From: Chitinophaga polysaccharea
GTDB lineage: Bacteria; Bacteroidota; Bacteroidia; Chitinophagales; Chitinophagaceae
Direction of reading: 5' to 3'
DNA: 64,000 nt
Assembly (NCBI RefSeq): GCF_902150045.1
Contig: NZ_CABFVU010000003.1
Span: forward strand, 806,001 to 870,000
Below, piece by piece: positions 45,186-52,743 of the stretch. The position numbers and the translations under genes were made by a program. The notes under the pieces were generated by a model. The model was not told the origin of the DNA. It did not search any database and was given only the letters and a program-made list of their open reading frames with translations. Position 1 is the first letter of the stretch; each line of letters opens with the position of its first letter.

Positions 45186-46886
45186 CTACAGCTGCTGCCG
45201 TTTCAGTTCCTTTACTGCATAATCTGCCGCCCTTGCGGTGAGCGCCATATAGGTTAACGACGGGTTCTGACAGGCGGAGGAGGTCATACAGGCGCCATCC
45301 GTTACAAAGATATTTTTGGCGGTATGCACCTGGTTCCATTCATTCAGCACAGATGTGCGCGGGTCGCGTCCCATGCGTGCCGTACCCATTTCATGTATGG
45401 CCATGCCGGGATAGGAATCCCTGTTGAATGGTGTCACGTTTTTCAGACCGGCTGCTTCCAGCATGGCAGCAGCGTCCTGGTCCATGTCTTTGCGCATTTG
45501 CCGCTCATTGTCTTTGAATTCGCAGTTGAACTGCAGCACGGGCTGGCCCCAGGCGTCTTTGATGCTGTGATCCAGCGTCACCTGGTTCTCTTCATAGGGC
45601 AGGCATTCTCCAAAGCCCATGAGGCCCATTTGCCAGGGCCCCGGCTCGGTGAGATAATCTTTAAACGCCCCGCCTATTCCCAGCTCAGCGATGCCTCTTG
45701 ACCAACCGGTACGGCTGCTGTAACCGGTGTAGCCAAAACCTCTGCGATAGCTGCGTTTATCTGTGCCTATGTTCCTGAAGCGGGGAATATAAAAACCGGC
45801 GGGGCGCTGGCCGTAGTAATATTTGTCACCGAACTCATCTGAAATACCGCTGGCGCCGGCGTGGAAGTGATGGTCCATGAGGTAGTGGCCCAGCACGCCG
45901 TGATCATTGCCTATTCCCTGCGGAAAGCGATTGGATACAGAGTTCATCAGCACAAAGGTACTGCCCAGCGTAGAGGCATTTAAGAAGATGATACGGGCGT
46001 AATATTCCGTCATCTCTTTGGTGTGTTTGTCGATAACACGTAGCCCGGTTGCCTTTCCTTTGCTTTCATCATAGATGATGCTGTTCACGATGGCATCCGT
46101 TTGCAGGGTAAGATTACCGGTTTTTACCGCAGCGGGCAGGGTAGACGACTGAGAGCTGAAATAGGCGCCGAATGGGCATCCCCGTGCGCAGAGATCGCGG
46201 TACTGGCATTTGCCCCTGTCGCCGATAGGCTGTGTAAGATTGGCGGTGCGGAAAATGGTCATACGCCTTTCCGGGAAAGTTTTTTCTATCCTGGCTTTCA
46301 CTGCTTTCTCAAAACAGTTCATTTCCATAGGTGGCTGGAAAATGCCATCGGGCAGGTGTGGCAGTCCTTCCGCCTGGCCGCTGATACCGGCAAAGGCTTC
46401 CACATGATCATACCATGGGGCCAGGTCTTTGTAACGAATGGGCCAGTCGATCCCGATGCCTTCCCTGGCATTGGCCTCAAAGTCGAGGTCACTAAGCCGG
46501 AGCGATCCGCGTCCCCACATAATGGATCTTCCGCCTACAATATCAGCACGGGTCCAGTCGAACCGTTTTTTTTCCGTATACGGGCTGTCTGTATCTTTCA
46601 GCCAGTAGCTTTCATTAAACTCGGAGTATACCCGTTCCCGTATGAGATAGGGATGTTCTTTTTTTTGTGCGGGGGTAAGTCTTCCGCGGTGCGGCGTTTC
46701 CCAGGGCGCCTGGGTGGCGGTTGTATAATCTTTGATATGTTCCAGTTGCCGTCCTCTTTCCAGCAGGAGCACTTTAAGCCCTTTTTCACAGAGCTCTTTG
46801 GCGGCCCATCCCCCGCTGATACCGGAGCCTACTACAATAGCGTCATAGGTATGCTGCGCCCTGGCCTTAAGGTTTAAGTTGATCAT
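45186..46886 (-). CDS. GMC-family FAD oxidoreductase
   Basis: 566 residues from the ATG at 46886; the frame to 47018 has an unrelated leader. FAD-binding GSGISGGWAAKELCEKGLKVLLLERG near residue 20. The middle carries a cysteine-rich GKCQYRDLCARGCPFGAYFSSQ near 255, typical of the gluconate/2-keto dehydrogenase-like GMC subgroup. The C-terminal GMC_oxred_C domain has AIHEMGTARMGRDPRTSVLN and FVTDGACMTSSACQNPSLTYMALTARA. No Tat signal is visible. A gluconate 2-dehydrogenase subunit 3 gene usually found nearby is absent. Substrate is probably a sugar or sugar acid. Confidence 0.92.
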   Translation of the reverse strand: MINLNLKARAQHTYDAIVVGSGISGGWAAKELCEKGLKVLLLERGRQLEHIKDYTTATQAPWETPHRGRLTPAQKKEHPYLIRERVYSEFNESYWLKDTDSPYTEKKRFDWTRADIVGGRSIMWGRGSLRLSDLDFEANAREGIGIDWPIRYKDLAPWYDHVEAFAGISGQAEGLPHLPDGIFQPPMEMNCFEKAVKARIEKTFPERRMTIFRTANLTQPIGDRGKCQYRDLCARGCPFGAYFSSQSSTLPAAVKTGNLTLQTDAIVNSIIYDESKGKATGLRVIDKHTKEMTEYYARIIFLNASTLGSTFVLMNSVSNRFPQGIGNDHGVLGHYLMDHHFHAGASGISDEFGDKYYYGQRPAGFYIPRFRNIGTDKRSYRRGFGYTGYSSRTGWSRGIAELGIGGAFKDYLTEPGPWQMGLMGFGECLPYEENQVTLDHSIKDAWGQPVLQFNCEFKDNERQMRKDMDQDAAAMLEAAGLKNVTPFNRDSYPGMAIHEMGTARMGRDPRTSVLNEWNQVHTAKNIFVTDGACMTSSACQNPSLTYMALTARAADYAVKELKRQQL

Positions 46887-47010
46887 ACACGTAGAATTGG
46901 TAACAAGGAAAATAGGAAAAATAAGGGAACAGGGGGGAATAATTGGATAGACGGTTGAAAGGGAGATAACAAACATTCCCGGTATGCCGTGATAACATAC
47001 TGGAGAGATA

Positions 47011-47667
47011 TTAAACAATAAACGATCTTCCTTCCTTATTCATTTCTTTGCGGATGCCATTTACCACATCATCCAGGGAAACCTTTGCTGTTTTGCGTTC
47101 CAGTGCCTTCAGGCAGGCGTATTGCACCACGTTGATAATATTACCGCCGGTGATCTCATATTTCTTCACCTTGCCGGGAATATCTTCATCATCCTGGAAA
47201 CTGACATTGGGCGGGAACGTTTTCTGCCAGATAGCGGCCCTCTCCCGTTCGCCCGGCACCTGGAATTGTATGATGGCATTGAAACGGCGGATGAAGGCGT
47301 CATCAATATTATTTTTCATATTCGTAGCCAGGATCACCAGGCCGTTAAAATCTTCGATCCGCTGCAACAGGTAAGATACTTCCTGGTTAGCATATTTATC
47401 GTGTGCATCTCTTACGTTGGTGCGCTTACCGAACAATGCATCCGCTTCATCAAAGAAAATGATCCATCCTTTATCAGCGGCTTTGGCAAATAATGTTTCC
47501 AGGTTCTTTTCTGTTTCCCCTATATATTTTGACACCACCATGGAGAGGTCAATTTTATATACATCCCTGCCTGTATATTTTCCGAGCAGGCTGGCGGTAA
47601 AAGTTTTGCCGGTACCGGGAGGACCTCCTGCCGCCAATAACAGTGAAGAGAAGCAAAGCAGAAGGGA
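47011..47667 (-). pseudogene. truncated AAA+ ATPase of an extracellular contractile injection system (Pvc15/Afp15-like)
   Basis: Only the AAA core remains: Walker A GGPPGTGKTF, Walker B IIFFDEADALFGKRTN, VRDAHDKYANQEVSYLLQRIEDF, sensor LVILATN and arginine finger FIRRFNAIIQF, then the small helical lid. The several-hundred-residue N-terminal part usual in the family is missing: the frame is closed by TGA at 47668-47670 and the only start is TTG at 47637. In injection-system clusters this ATPase is a late gene. Here it directly follows a truncated DUF4255 gene, suggesting an internal deletion of the cluster. Residual expression cannot be excluded. Confidence 0.75.
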
Positions 47668-47713
47668 TCAGGATCAATTTAGGAAATTGAGAAAACATGG
47701 TTCTAATAGTTTA

Positions 47714-48127
47714 TCAAACAATACAAAAGTAGGTTAAGTCCAGGGATCCGTCTGCATTCCTGAAAGTTTTCTGCGCCTGGAAAAAGCTGATCACTGCCGA
47801 GAGCCGGTGCAATGCTTCTTCGTAGTAGTCGTGTGTAGCATCGCCGAAAAGCACGGCGGTAAACAATACATAGAGATTGAGATATACCGGCGGATGCTGG
47901 TACCTGGCGCGGTTATCCGGCCAGGTGGTGTACGCCTTGCTGTTTTTCAGCGTGCTTTCTTCTTCTACATTTACGAGGGAAATGATAACGTTGCCATTGA
48001 AATTATTGGCATGCGTTGTTTCAAGCAAACCAATGTTTTCAACGATCACACTATTGGCAGGAAATCCTCTGAGCGCAAAGAATGCCTGCAAATGATCACG
48101 TATCAATGTAAGCGCATTACTTATCAC
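47714..48127 (-). pseudogene. truncated DUF4255 (Pvc16-like) protein of a contractile injection system
   Basis: 137 residues with a GTG start and no clear Shine-Dalgarno. The N-terminal Pvc16 domain is clear (MISNALTLIRDHLQAFFALRG, GNVIISLVNVEEESTLKN, PPVYLNLYVLFTAVL, YYEEALHRLSAVISFFQAQKTF). It stops at DLTYFCIV, where the family normally continues for about 50 residues. In Bacteroidota injection-system operons DUF4255 is among the first genes; the tail sheath, tube, spike and baseplate genes that should follow are absent. Between its stop and the ATPase remnant a short frame on the minus strand (start at about 47699) reads MFSQFPKLILIPSALLLF, perhaps junction sequence. Confidence 0.7.
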
Positions 48128-48579
48128 GAATGACGAGGGGTTTGGGGTTCAGTAAATTTTGGGGTTCAATTACCTGTCTCTTCTGGTCTTTCAAAACGTT
48201 CTTGGAAACTAAGGTAAAGAACATTTTTTAATTCGGAAATAAATATTTTTTTAAGATGTAATTTTCACACAACTGTATTTTACAGCAACAGACATCTGAA
48301 ACGTAGTACCATCAAGCATCTTCACTACATCTTCTAAAACTATTTTTTTCTACTGCATATGTTGCGGGAAATACGTTTGCGCGGCGCTGGTAAACCAAAT
48401 TTACCTTTATGAAGAAAACAGCCACCAGTAATAATTTCACAACATCTTCCTGCAGTCGTGATTCAGTTAAGTTATGATTCCTACCTACCATTGCATACGT
48501 AGAAATACGTAATTTTCATATCACACAAATTCTTCTCTTAAAATTTTCCAGTATTTGTAGATGAACGAATGGAAGTCGA
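48128..48579. other. AT-rich intergenic region upstream of the injection-system remnant
   Basis: 452 bases without a gene. Visible items are an 11-base direct repeat TTTGGGGTTCA (48141-48151 and 48158-48168) near the DUF4255 start, and two TACGTA palindromes 10 bases apart (48496 and 48506). No promoter, RNA or coding remnant could be supported. Confidence 0.4.
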
Positions 48580-49170
48580 TTATTGTTTTGAGGAAGATTG
48601 TGATGCAAGATATTCCTCTCCCAACGGCGATAGCGTATAACCTTCCAGCTGGCTGATGGTGAGACCAAGATTTTTCAGTTTCCGGATATTGAGCTTCAGC
48701 CAGTCTTTTTCCTTTCCCAGAAGTTGGGCCAGTGTTGCAGCTTTCAGGTTGGGATACCGGCGGATGGCTTCCAGTACGGGGATAGTCCAGCTACCTTGCG
48801 TACTGAACTGATCCAGGCGGGCCAGTTTTGCGGTTAGTGTCGTAAGGGCTTCCGGTGTGAGGGATGTTTGTTCTCTTAATTTAATCCGTGGATCTTCGGA
48901 GTGATAGTGTACCTCTATCCTGTAAAGAATGCCTTCCGGTATTTTACTGAGCTCCGCATGTAAGGTTGTGAGGTCCTTATAACCGGCGGCGACAGCATCT
49001 GTTTCAGTGATCCGGTTGACGGGATATTCTTTGATGCCGGTGATTGCTACCACGCCAATGCTGGTATTGATGAGGCTTCCTTTGTTCACAGCCGGCTTCT
49101 TCCATTTACGGAAAGCCAGTGATATTTCTCCGGAAACAATTCCTTCAAGGTGCGCTTGTTTAAACAGCAT
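48580..49170 (-). CDS. ASCH/PUA-like domain protein with C-terminal winged helix-like part
   Basis: 196 residues, cytoplasmic. The first 110 residues resemble ASCH-type PUA-like folds: LFKQAHLEGIVSGEISLAFRKWKKPAVNKGSLI, then GVVAITGIKEYPVNRITETDAVAAGY. These domains bind RNA or modified nucleotides. The last 80 residues (WTIPVLEAIRRYPNLKAATLAQLLG... LKLNIRKLKNLGLTIS... GYTLSPLGEEYL) look like a winged helix, with a domain-swap-like REL pattern. The combination is seen in small conserved proteins without known role. Monocistronic. Confidence 0.65.
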   Translation of the reverse strand: MLFKQAHLEGIVSGEISLAFRKWKKPAVNKGSLINTSIGVVAITGIKEYPVNRITETDAVAAGYKDLTTLHAELSKIPEGILYRIEVHYHSEDPRIKLREQTSLTPEALTTLTAKLARLDQFSTQGSWTIPVLEAIRRYPNLKAATLAQLLGKEKDWLKLNIRKLKNLGLTISQLEGYTLSPLGEEYLASQSSSKQ

Positions 49171-49262
49171 GAGGTGAACTTTAAATAAAGTTAGCTTAAT
49201 CCTGTTTAAATAAAATAGCCGGCAGATGGGAATAACTGCCGGCCATTCCTGGTTTATATGTG

Positions 49263-49862
49263 TCAGACCATTACACTTTCCAAACCTCTCTGCAGGGCGG
49301 TTTCCCGCAGCTCCGGATTACTTACTCCTTCTACCCGGAACGTTGTAACATCGTGCAGGCCAATAAATCCGAAAACCGTTTTGAGATGAGGTTCTGTAAA
49401 GTCGATTGACTTCAGCGGGCCTTCAGAAAAAACGCCACCGGAGGCAATGGCCAGGTATACTTTTTTATCTTTTAATAATCCTTTAGGGCCATCGGCTCCA
49501 TAGCTGAACGTTTTGCCTGCCCGCACCAGATGATCTATCCATGCTTTCAGTGCAGAGGGAATACCAAAGTTGTAAACGGGTACGCCGATCACGAGGATGT
49601 CGGCCTCTTCCACTTCCCGGATGGCTTCATCGGAATGTTGCACCGCTGCCCTGTAAGCTTCGGTTTCGCTTTCCGGAGGGGTAAAGAAAGCTGTAAGATG
49701 CGACTCTTCCAGGTGTGGATATTTTTTGTGCACCAGGTTGCGTTGTGTTACTGTGCTTCCCGGGTATTGTGTTTTTAATTTTTCAGTAATCGTATGAGCC
49801 AGTTGTGTGCTGTTAGATGCAGCACCTCTTGCGCTTGAAATAATTTCCAGTATTTTCTTCAT
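49263..49862 (-). CDS. azoR: FMN-dependent NADH-azoreductase
   Basis: 199 residues with the flavodoxin-like fold of AzoR: SSARGAASNSTQLA near residue 9 (FMN phosphate loop), ILVIGVPVYNFGIPSALKAWIDHLVRAGKTF near 90, and AIASGGVFSEGP near 140. Homodimeric cytoplasmic quinone and azo reductase. The upstream region carries a -7 element and a cluster of GGTTA/TAACC inverted repeats, suggesting repression, possibly by an HxlR- or MarR-type regulator, as is common for azoR; no such gene is adjacent. Confidence 0.92.
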   Translation of the reverse strand: MKKILEIISSARGAASNSTQLAHTITEKLKTQYPGSTVTQRNLVHKKYPHLEESHLTAFFTPPESETEAYRAAVQHSDEAIREVEEADILVIGVPVYNFGIPSALKAWIDHLVRAGKTFSYGADGPKGLLKDKKVYLAIASGGVFSEGPLKSIDFTEPHLKTVFGFIGLHDVTTFRVEGVSNPELRETALQRGLESVMV

Positions 49863-49888
49863 GATCTATTTTTTTGCAGATGATGATG

Positions 49889-49896
49889 CAAAACTA
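49889..49896 (-). promoter_or_regulatory. Bacteroidota -7 element for azoR
   Basis: On the minus strand TAGTTTTG matches TAnnTTTG, about 27 bases before the azoR start codon. Confidence 0.5.
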
Positions 49897-49915
49897 TCCA
49901 TCTTTCCATTTGCTT

Positions 49916-49957
49916 TAACCGGACTATGCTAAAGGTTACCACTAACCTTAGGGTTAG
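49916..49957. promoter_or_regulatory. GGTTA/TAACC repeat cluster, probable azoR operator
   Basis: Four alternating pentamers (TAACC 49916, GGTTA 49934, TAACC 49943, GGTTA 49952) form two overlapping inverted repeats, AAGGTTA-CCAC-TAACCTT and CTAACC-TTAG-GGTTAG, just upstream of the azoR -7 element. Confidence 0.5.
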
Positions 49958-50008
49958 CTTCAGTCATATTTATCAGTAAATTCACATCTGCATCTTCAAA
50001 AAAAAGAG

Positions 50009-50284
50009 ATGGAAAGAAATGAACGGTTCACCTGGGCAGCTGATATCATTGCTCCCAAACCCGCATCTGTATTACTGGGAATCGGATGTGGCGCCGGCCT
50101 ATTGGCGGAGTTAATAGCCGGTAAGTTAAGTACCGGAAGCATAATGTGCGTTGACCAGTCGGCCTCCATGATCAGGATGGCCGTACAACGTAATAAAATA
50201 TATGTTCTGTTGCACAGGGCATCGTTTGGAAAGTTCAGTGCTTCTGCCGCGTTCTGTATTATAGCAAAGCCATTATTACCATAA
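50009..50284 (+). pseudogene. truncated class I SAM-dependent methyltransferase
   Basis: 91 residues. The start is a normal methyltransferase: FTWAADIIAPKPASVLLGIGCGAGLLAELIAGKL, then GSIMCVDQSASMIRMAVQRN, covering motif I (GIGCGAG) and the acidic loop (VDQS). After about residue 62 the sequence (LHRASFGKFSASAAFCIIA) only loosely follows the family and stops, whereas full-length enzymes have 190 or more residues. A long hairpin overlaps the stop codon. Likely a 3'-truncated gene. Divergent from azoR. Confidence 0.65.
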
Positions 50285-50322
50285 GATTAAAATACCTGTT
50301 TCCAGGTATTTTAATCTTATGG
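50279..50322. terminator. 20-bp perfect hairpin
   Basis: Arms 50279-50298 and 50303-50322 are perfect reverse complements (CCATAAGATTAAAATACCTG) around a TTTC loop. It spans the stop of the methyltransferase fragment. It may be a terminator, although it lacks a T-tract, or a fossil inverted repeat marking the truncation. Confidence 0.55.
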
Positions 50323-50331
50323 CGTGTGCAA

Positions 50332-50339
50332 TACTTTTG
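50332..50339 (+). promoter_or_regulatory. Bacteroidota -7 element for the lipoprotein gene
   Basis: TACTTTTG matches TAnnTTTG, 23 bases before the start codon, within a small inverted repeat GTGCAA-N5-TTGCAC. Confidence 0.45.
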
Positions 50340-50362
50340 CACCTGGAACCATCATCTTAATT

Positions 50363-51025
50363 ATGAAACATATACTACCCATCAGCTTTCTCATTTCCAT
50401 TGTTTTGTTTGCCTGTAGTAAAGACGATAAAGTCAAAGGCCCCAGCAACGAGGAGATCCTTACAAAGAAAATAGCGGACATTATTCCGCAGAAATACCTG
50501 GACACTTTAAAGATACTTGGACTGGATGTTCACCAGGGTGTAACTCCTCCCAATGTAGAAGGAACTTACAGCATAGCGCCCAATAAACTGGATACCAGTA
50601 ATGTTCCGAATGATGTACCCGGAACTTATTTCAGTAATGCTACCGTTACTTTTTCAGCGCAGAGCGCCAGTGATTTCAGCATAAAGCTTACCGGAAAAAA
50701 TTTTGTGAGCTATGCCGATACCAGCATTACCACCGCTATTTCCGGCTCAGGCAATAACTTCACCGTATATGGTAAAGTGAAATCAGTAAATGGTACACAC
50801 TCTGCTATATTTGCGCTGATCTTTACCGGTACCAAAGAAGGAGCCAACCTGAAAAATGTGCGGGTTGGAATTATTAATGTTGATAACAGCAAGGGCGGAA
50901 CCGGCGTATTTATTAATGAAGGTTTGGGGCGGATAGCGTTTGACGAGGATCATATTTCAGAGAAGGCAGCGGAGAAAACCGGGGAGCGGGCAGCAGCCGG
51001 GCGTACATTAGGATTCATCCAATAA
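50363..51025 (+). CDS. lipoprotein of unknown function
   Basis: 220 residues from the ATG at 50363. Lipoprotein signal with lipobox LFAC (SFLISIVLFACSKDD), then a helical stretch (EEILTKKIADIIPQKYLDTLKILGL) and a beta-rich domain of about 150 residues (GTYFSNATVTFSAQSASDFSIKLTG, GNNFTVYGKVKSVNGTHSAIFALIFTG). A putative Bacteroidota outer-membrane or periplasmic lipoprotein; I recognise no named family. Followed by the ORF6N pseudogene on the other strand. Confidence 0.8.
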   Translation: MKHILPISFLISIVLFACSKDDKVKGPSNEEILTKKIADIIPQKYLDTLKILGLDVHQGVTPPNVEGTYSIAPNKLDTSNVPNDVPGTYFSNATVTFSAQSASDFSIKLTGKNFVSYADTSITTAISGSGNNFTVYGKVKSVNGTHSAIFALIFTGTKEGANLKNVRVGIINVDNSKGGTGVFINEGLGRIAFDEDHISEKAAEKTGERAAAGRTLGFIQ

Positions 51026-51049
51026 TAATAAACACTATTAAATTGAGGG

Positions 51050-51557
51050 GGAGTGAGGGAGTGGTTTTATCATACTGCTCCCGCATTTCTTCTAATACCT
51101 TCATTACCTCATTATAATTAACAGATAATTTGCGTAATGATATAAAGACATTTCTACTGCCACATCACTTTTCAACACACTAGATAACATAGCTACCCCT
51201 GTTTCAGTAAAAGCAAAAGGCTTTGCGCCACCAAAATACTTCTTGTGAGGCTGTATCATAAATAACTTTTACCCGATTTTACTCGGGTACCGGGTGGAGG
51301 AAATTTTCGTATATGCGATTCTCACACCTATTAAGTTAGTTATGATACAGCCTCAGCTTCTATGCAGTCAACCCGAACATAAAATCTTCAGGGAAGCGTT
51401 CCATATTACGCCTTACTGCCTGTTTTAAGGCGCTCGTTTCTACACCGTATAGCTCTGCAAGATGCAGATCCAGTATAACCTTCTCATCTCTTAGCATTAC
51501 TATTCGTTTTATGATTTTTTCCTCCGGAACAATCAGTGATTGTTTTGATTTTTCCAT
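51050..51557 (-). pseudogene. ORF6N-domain gene disrupted by a MITE
   Basis: The N-terminal half (51360-51557) reads VPEEKIIKRIVMLRDEKVILDLHLAELYGVETSALKQAVRRN and FPEDFMFGLTA, the ORF6N DNA-binding domain, then TAG. The C-terminal half (51243 leftwards) reads KYFGGAKPFAFTETGVAMLSSVLKSD, then a stop and, in another frame, NEVMKVLEEMREQYDK. If the inserted element and one copy of AGAAG are removed, the two halves join in frame apart from that TAG. Relative to intact members about 20 residues between FMFxLT and the FAFTE block are missing. ORF6N genes are often phage- or plasmid-linked. Confidence 0.75.
51244..51356. mobile_element. 113-bp MITE with terminal inverted repeats
   Basis: Terminal inverted repeats TGAGGCTGTATCATAA (51246-51261) and its reverse complement (51340-51355), extending to 23 bases with one mismatch. 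A 5-bp target duplication (CTTCT, 51239-51243 and 51357-51361) flanks it. The interior (AT-rich, no open frame) cannot encode a transposase, so it would need a related IS in trans. Identity to a named IS family was not established; GAGGCTGTATCATAA-type ends are common in IS elements of Bacteroidota. Confidence 0.75.
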
Positions 51558-51846
51558 TTACATAATAGGTTATCAATTAAAAATATAATTCACCGTCAAA
51601 TGCTTTATGTCTAAGATCATATTGCATTTACACTTCGTTCAGTAATCCATTAATTCATACACATTGAAGCTCCCCAACGTTATATTCGTGATTGCGTTTT
51701 TTTAGCGCTGACACTTAATTCCCGATACATCGGCAAACTTATACACCATTATTCCCGGGAGAAATACTCATTTCAAAAAGCAGAATAATATCTCATCAGG
51801 TATCAAGTTATTGCCTTTACTCTTCCCCCTCCCCAAAAAAATATTT
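51558..51846. other. intergenic region, nothing recognised
   Basis: Most of a 354-base gene-free stretch upstream of the ArsR gene. AT-rich, no open frame or fold worth naming before the operators at 51847. Confidence 0.45.
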
Positions 51847-51894
51847 GCTAAACCAAACGGTTATACATACTTTTACTAAACCAAATGGTTTAGT
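51847..51894. promoter_or_regulatory. tandem ArsR operators
   Basis: A perfect palindrome ACTAAACCA-AA-TGGTTTAGT (51875-51894) is preceded 28 bases upstream by a related copy (GCTAAACCAAACGGTTA, 51847-51863). They lie 18-65 bases before the ArsR start, consistent with autorepression. TACTTTTA (51869-51876) overlapping the second copy is one mismatch from the -7 consensus. Confidence 0.7.
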
Positions 51895-51911
51895 ATCACA
51901 ATCATAGCAGA

Positions 51912-52226
51912 ATGAAAGCAAGAAGAGATGTGTTCCAGGCGATCGCAGACCCTACCAGGCGCGCCATCATTGGCTTGCTGGCGCAGCAGACCCTTACCCT
52001 CAACACGGTGGCGGAAAACTTTAGCATGAGCCAGCCGGCCATATCAAAGCATATGCGTATCCTTACGGAATGCGGGCTGGTGATCATCGTAAAACAAGGC
52101 CGGGAACGGCATTGTACGGCAAGTTTCAAAGCGTTGGAAGAGGTAGCGCAATGGGCGGAACAGTACCGCCGTTTCTGGACAGACCGCCTGGATACTTTGG
52201 AACAACTATTGAACGAAGAAGAATAA
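51912..52226 (+). CDS. ArsR-family winged-helix repressor
   Basis: 104 residues: RDVFQAIADPTRRAIIGLLAQQTLTLNTVAENFSMSQPAISKHMRILTECGLVI..KQGRERHC, a complete ArsR/SmtB-type HTH with recognition helix SQPAISKHMRIL. No metal-binding cysteine pair of the arsenic or cadmium type, so a non-metal sensor. ArsR repressors of this branch are typically paired with AHSA1/SRPBCC proteins, as here. Autoregulation through the two upstream palindromes is inferred. Confidence 0.93.
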   Translation: MKARRDVFQAIADPTRRAIIGLLAQQTLTLNTVAENFSMSQPAISKHMRILTECGLVIIVKQGRERHCTASFKALEEVAQWAEQYRRFWTDRLDTLEQLLNEEE

Positions 52227-52256
52227 CGTTGTTTATTAACTATAAAATTTTATACG

Positions 52257-52724
52257 ATGGCAAGCAATGAAACACCCTGGGTAAATGCCCAAATGCTGAT
52301 ACGCAAACCGGTTGCAACTGTATTTAACGCTTTTATTGATCCTGAAATCACCCGGCACTTCTGGTTTACCAAAGGCAGCGATAAACTGGCTGTTGGAAAA
52401 ACAGTTACCTGGGAATGGGAAATGTACCAGGCTTTTGCAAAAGTAAATGTAAAGGAAATCGTGCCGGACAAAAAGATAACCGTTACCTGGGGAGATCCTG
52501 CCACTACGATCGATTTCAATTTCCAGGCGGTAGATGACAACTCCACTTATGTGGTAATTAACAACTATGGCTTCGACAAGACCGGCGATGAGCTGCTGCG
52601 TGAAATCAATAACAATACCGGCGGGTTCACCACTGTTCTTGATGGCCTGAAAGCCTACCTGGAACACAATATCGACCTTAACCTCATTGCAGATAAATTT
52701 CCCAAAGGCGTGGCTTCCCACTAA
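52257..52724 (+). CDS. SRPBCC (AHSA1-like) domain protein
   Basis: 155 residues: VNAQMLIRKPVATVFNAFIDPEITRHFWF, then TWEWEMYQAFAKVNVKEIVPDKKITVTWG and the C-terminal helix GGFTTVLDGLKAYLEHNIDLNLIADKFP. This START/Bet v1-like fold binds hydrophobic ligands in a pocket; AHSA1 also names an Hsp90 co-chaperone domain, but no chaperone link is implied. Second gene of the ArsR operon, 30 bases downstream. Confidence 0.9.
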   Translation: MASNETPWVNAQMLIRKPVATVFNAFIDPEITRHFWFTKGSDKLAVGKTVTWEWEMYQAFAKVNVKEIVPDKKITVTWGDPATTIDFNFQAVDDNSTYVVINNYGFDKTGDELLREINNNTGGFTTVLDGLKAYLEHNIDLNLIADKFPKGVASH

Positions 52725-52743
52725 ATATTTAAAACCAAAAAAC

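Noticed and set aside
48141..48168. 11-base direct repeat TTTGGGGTTCA
   Set aside because: Short, near a truncated gene with no regulator adjacent; too weak to call an operator.
51244..51356. remnant of a full insertion sequence
   Set aside because: The interior is only about 70 bases and has no transposase fragment; a MITE is the better reading.
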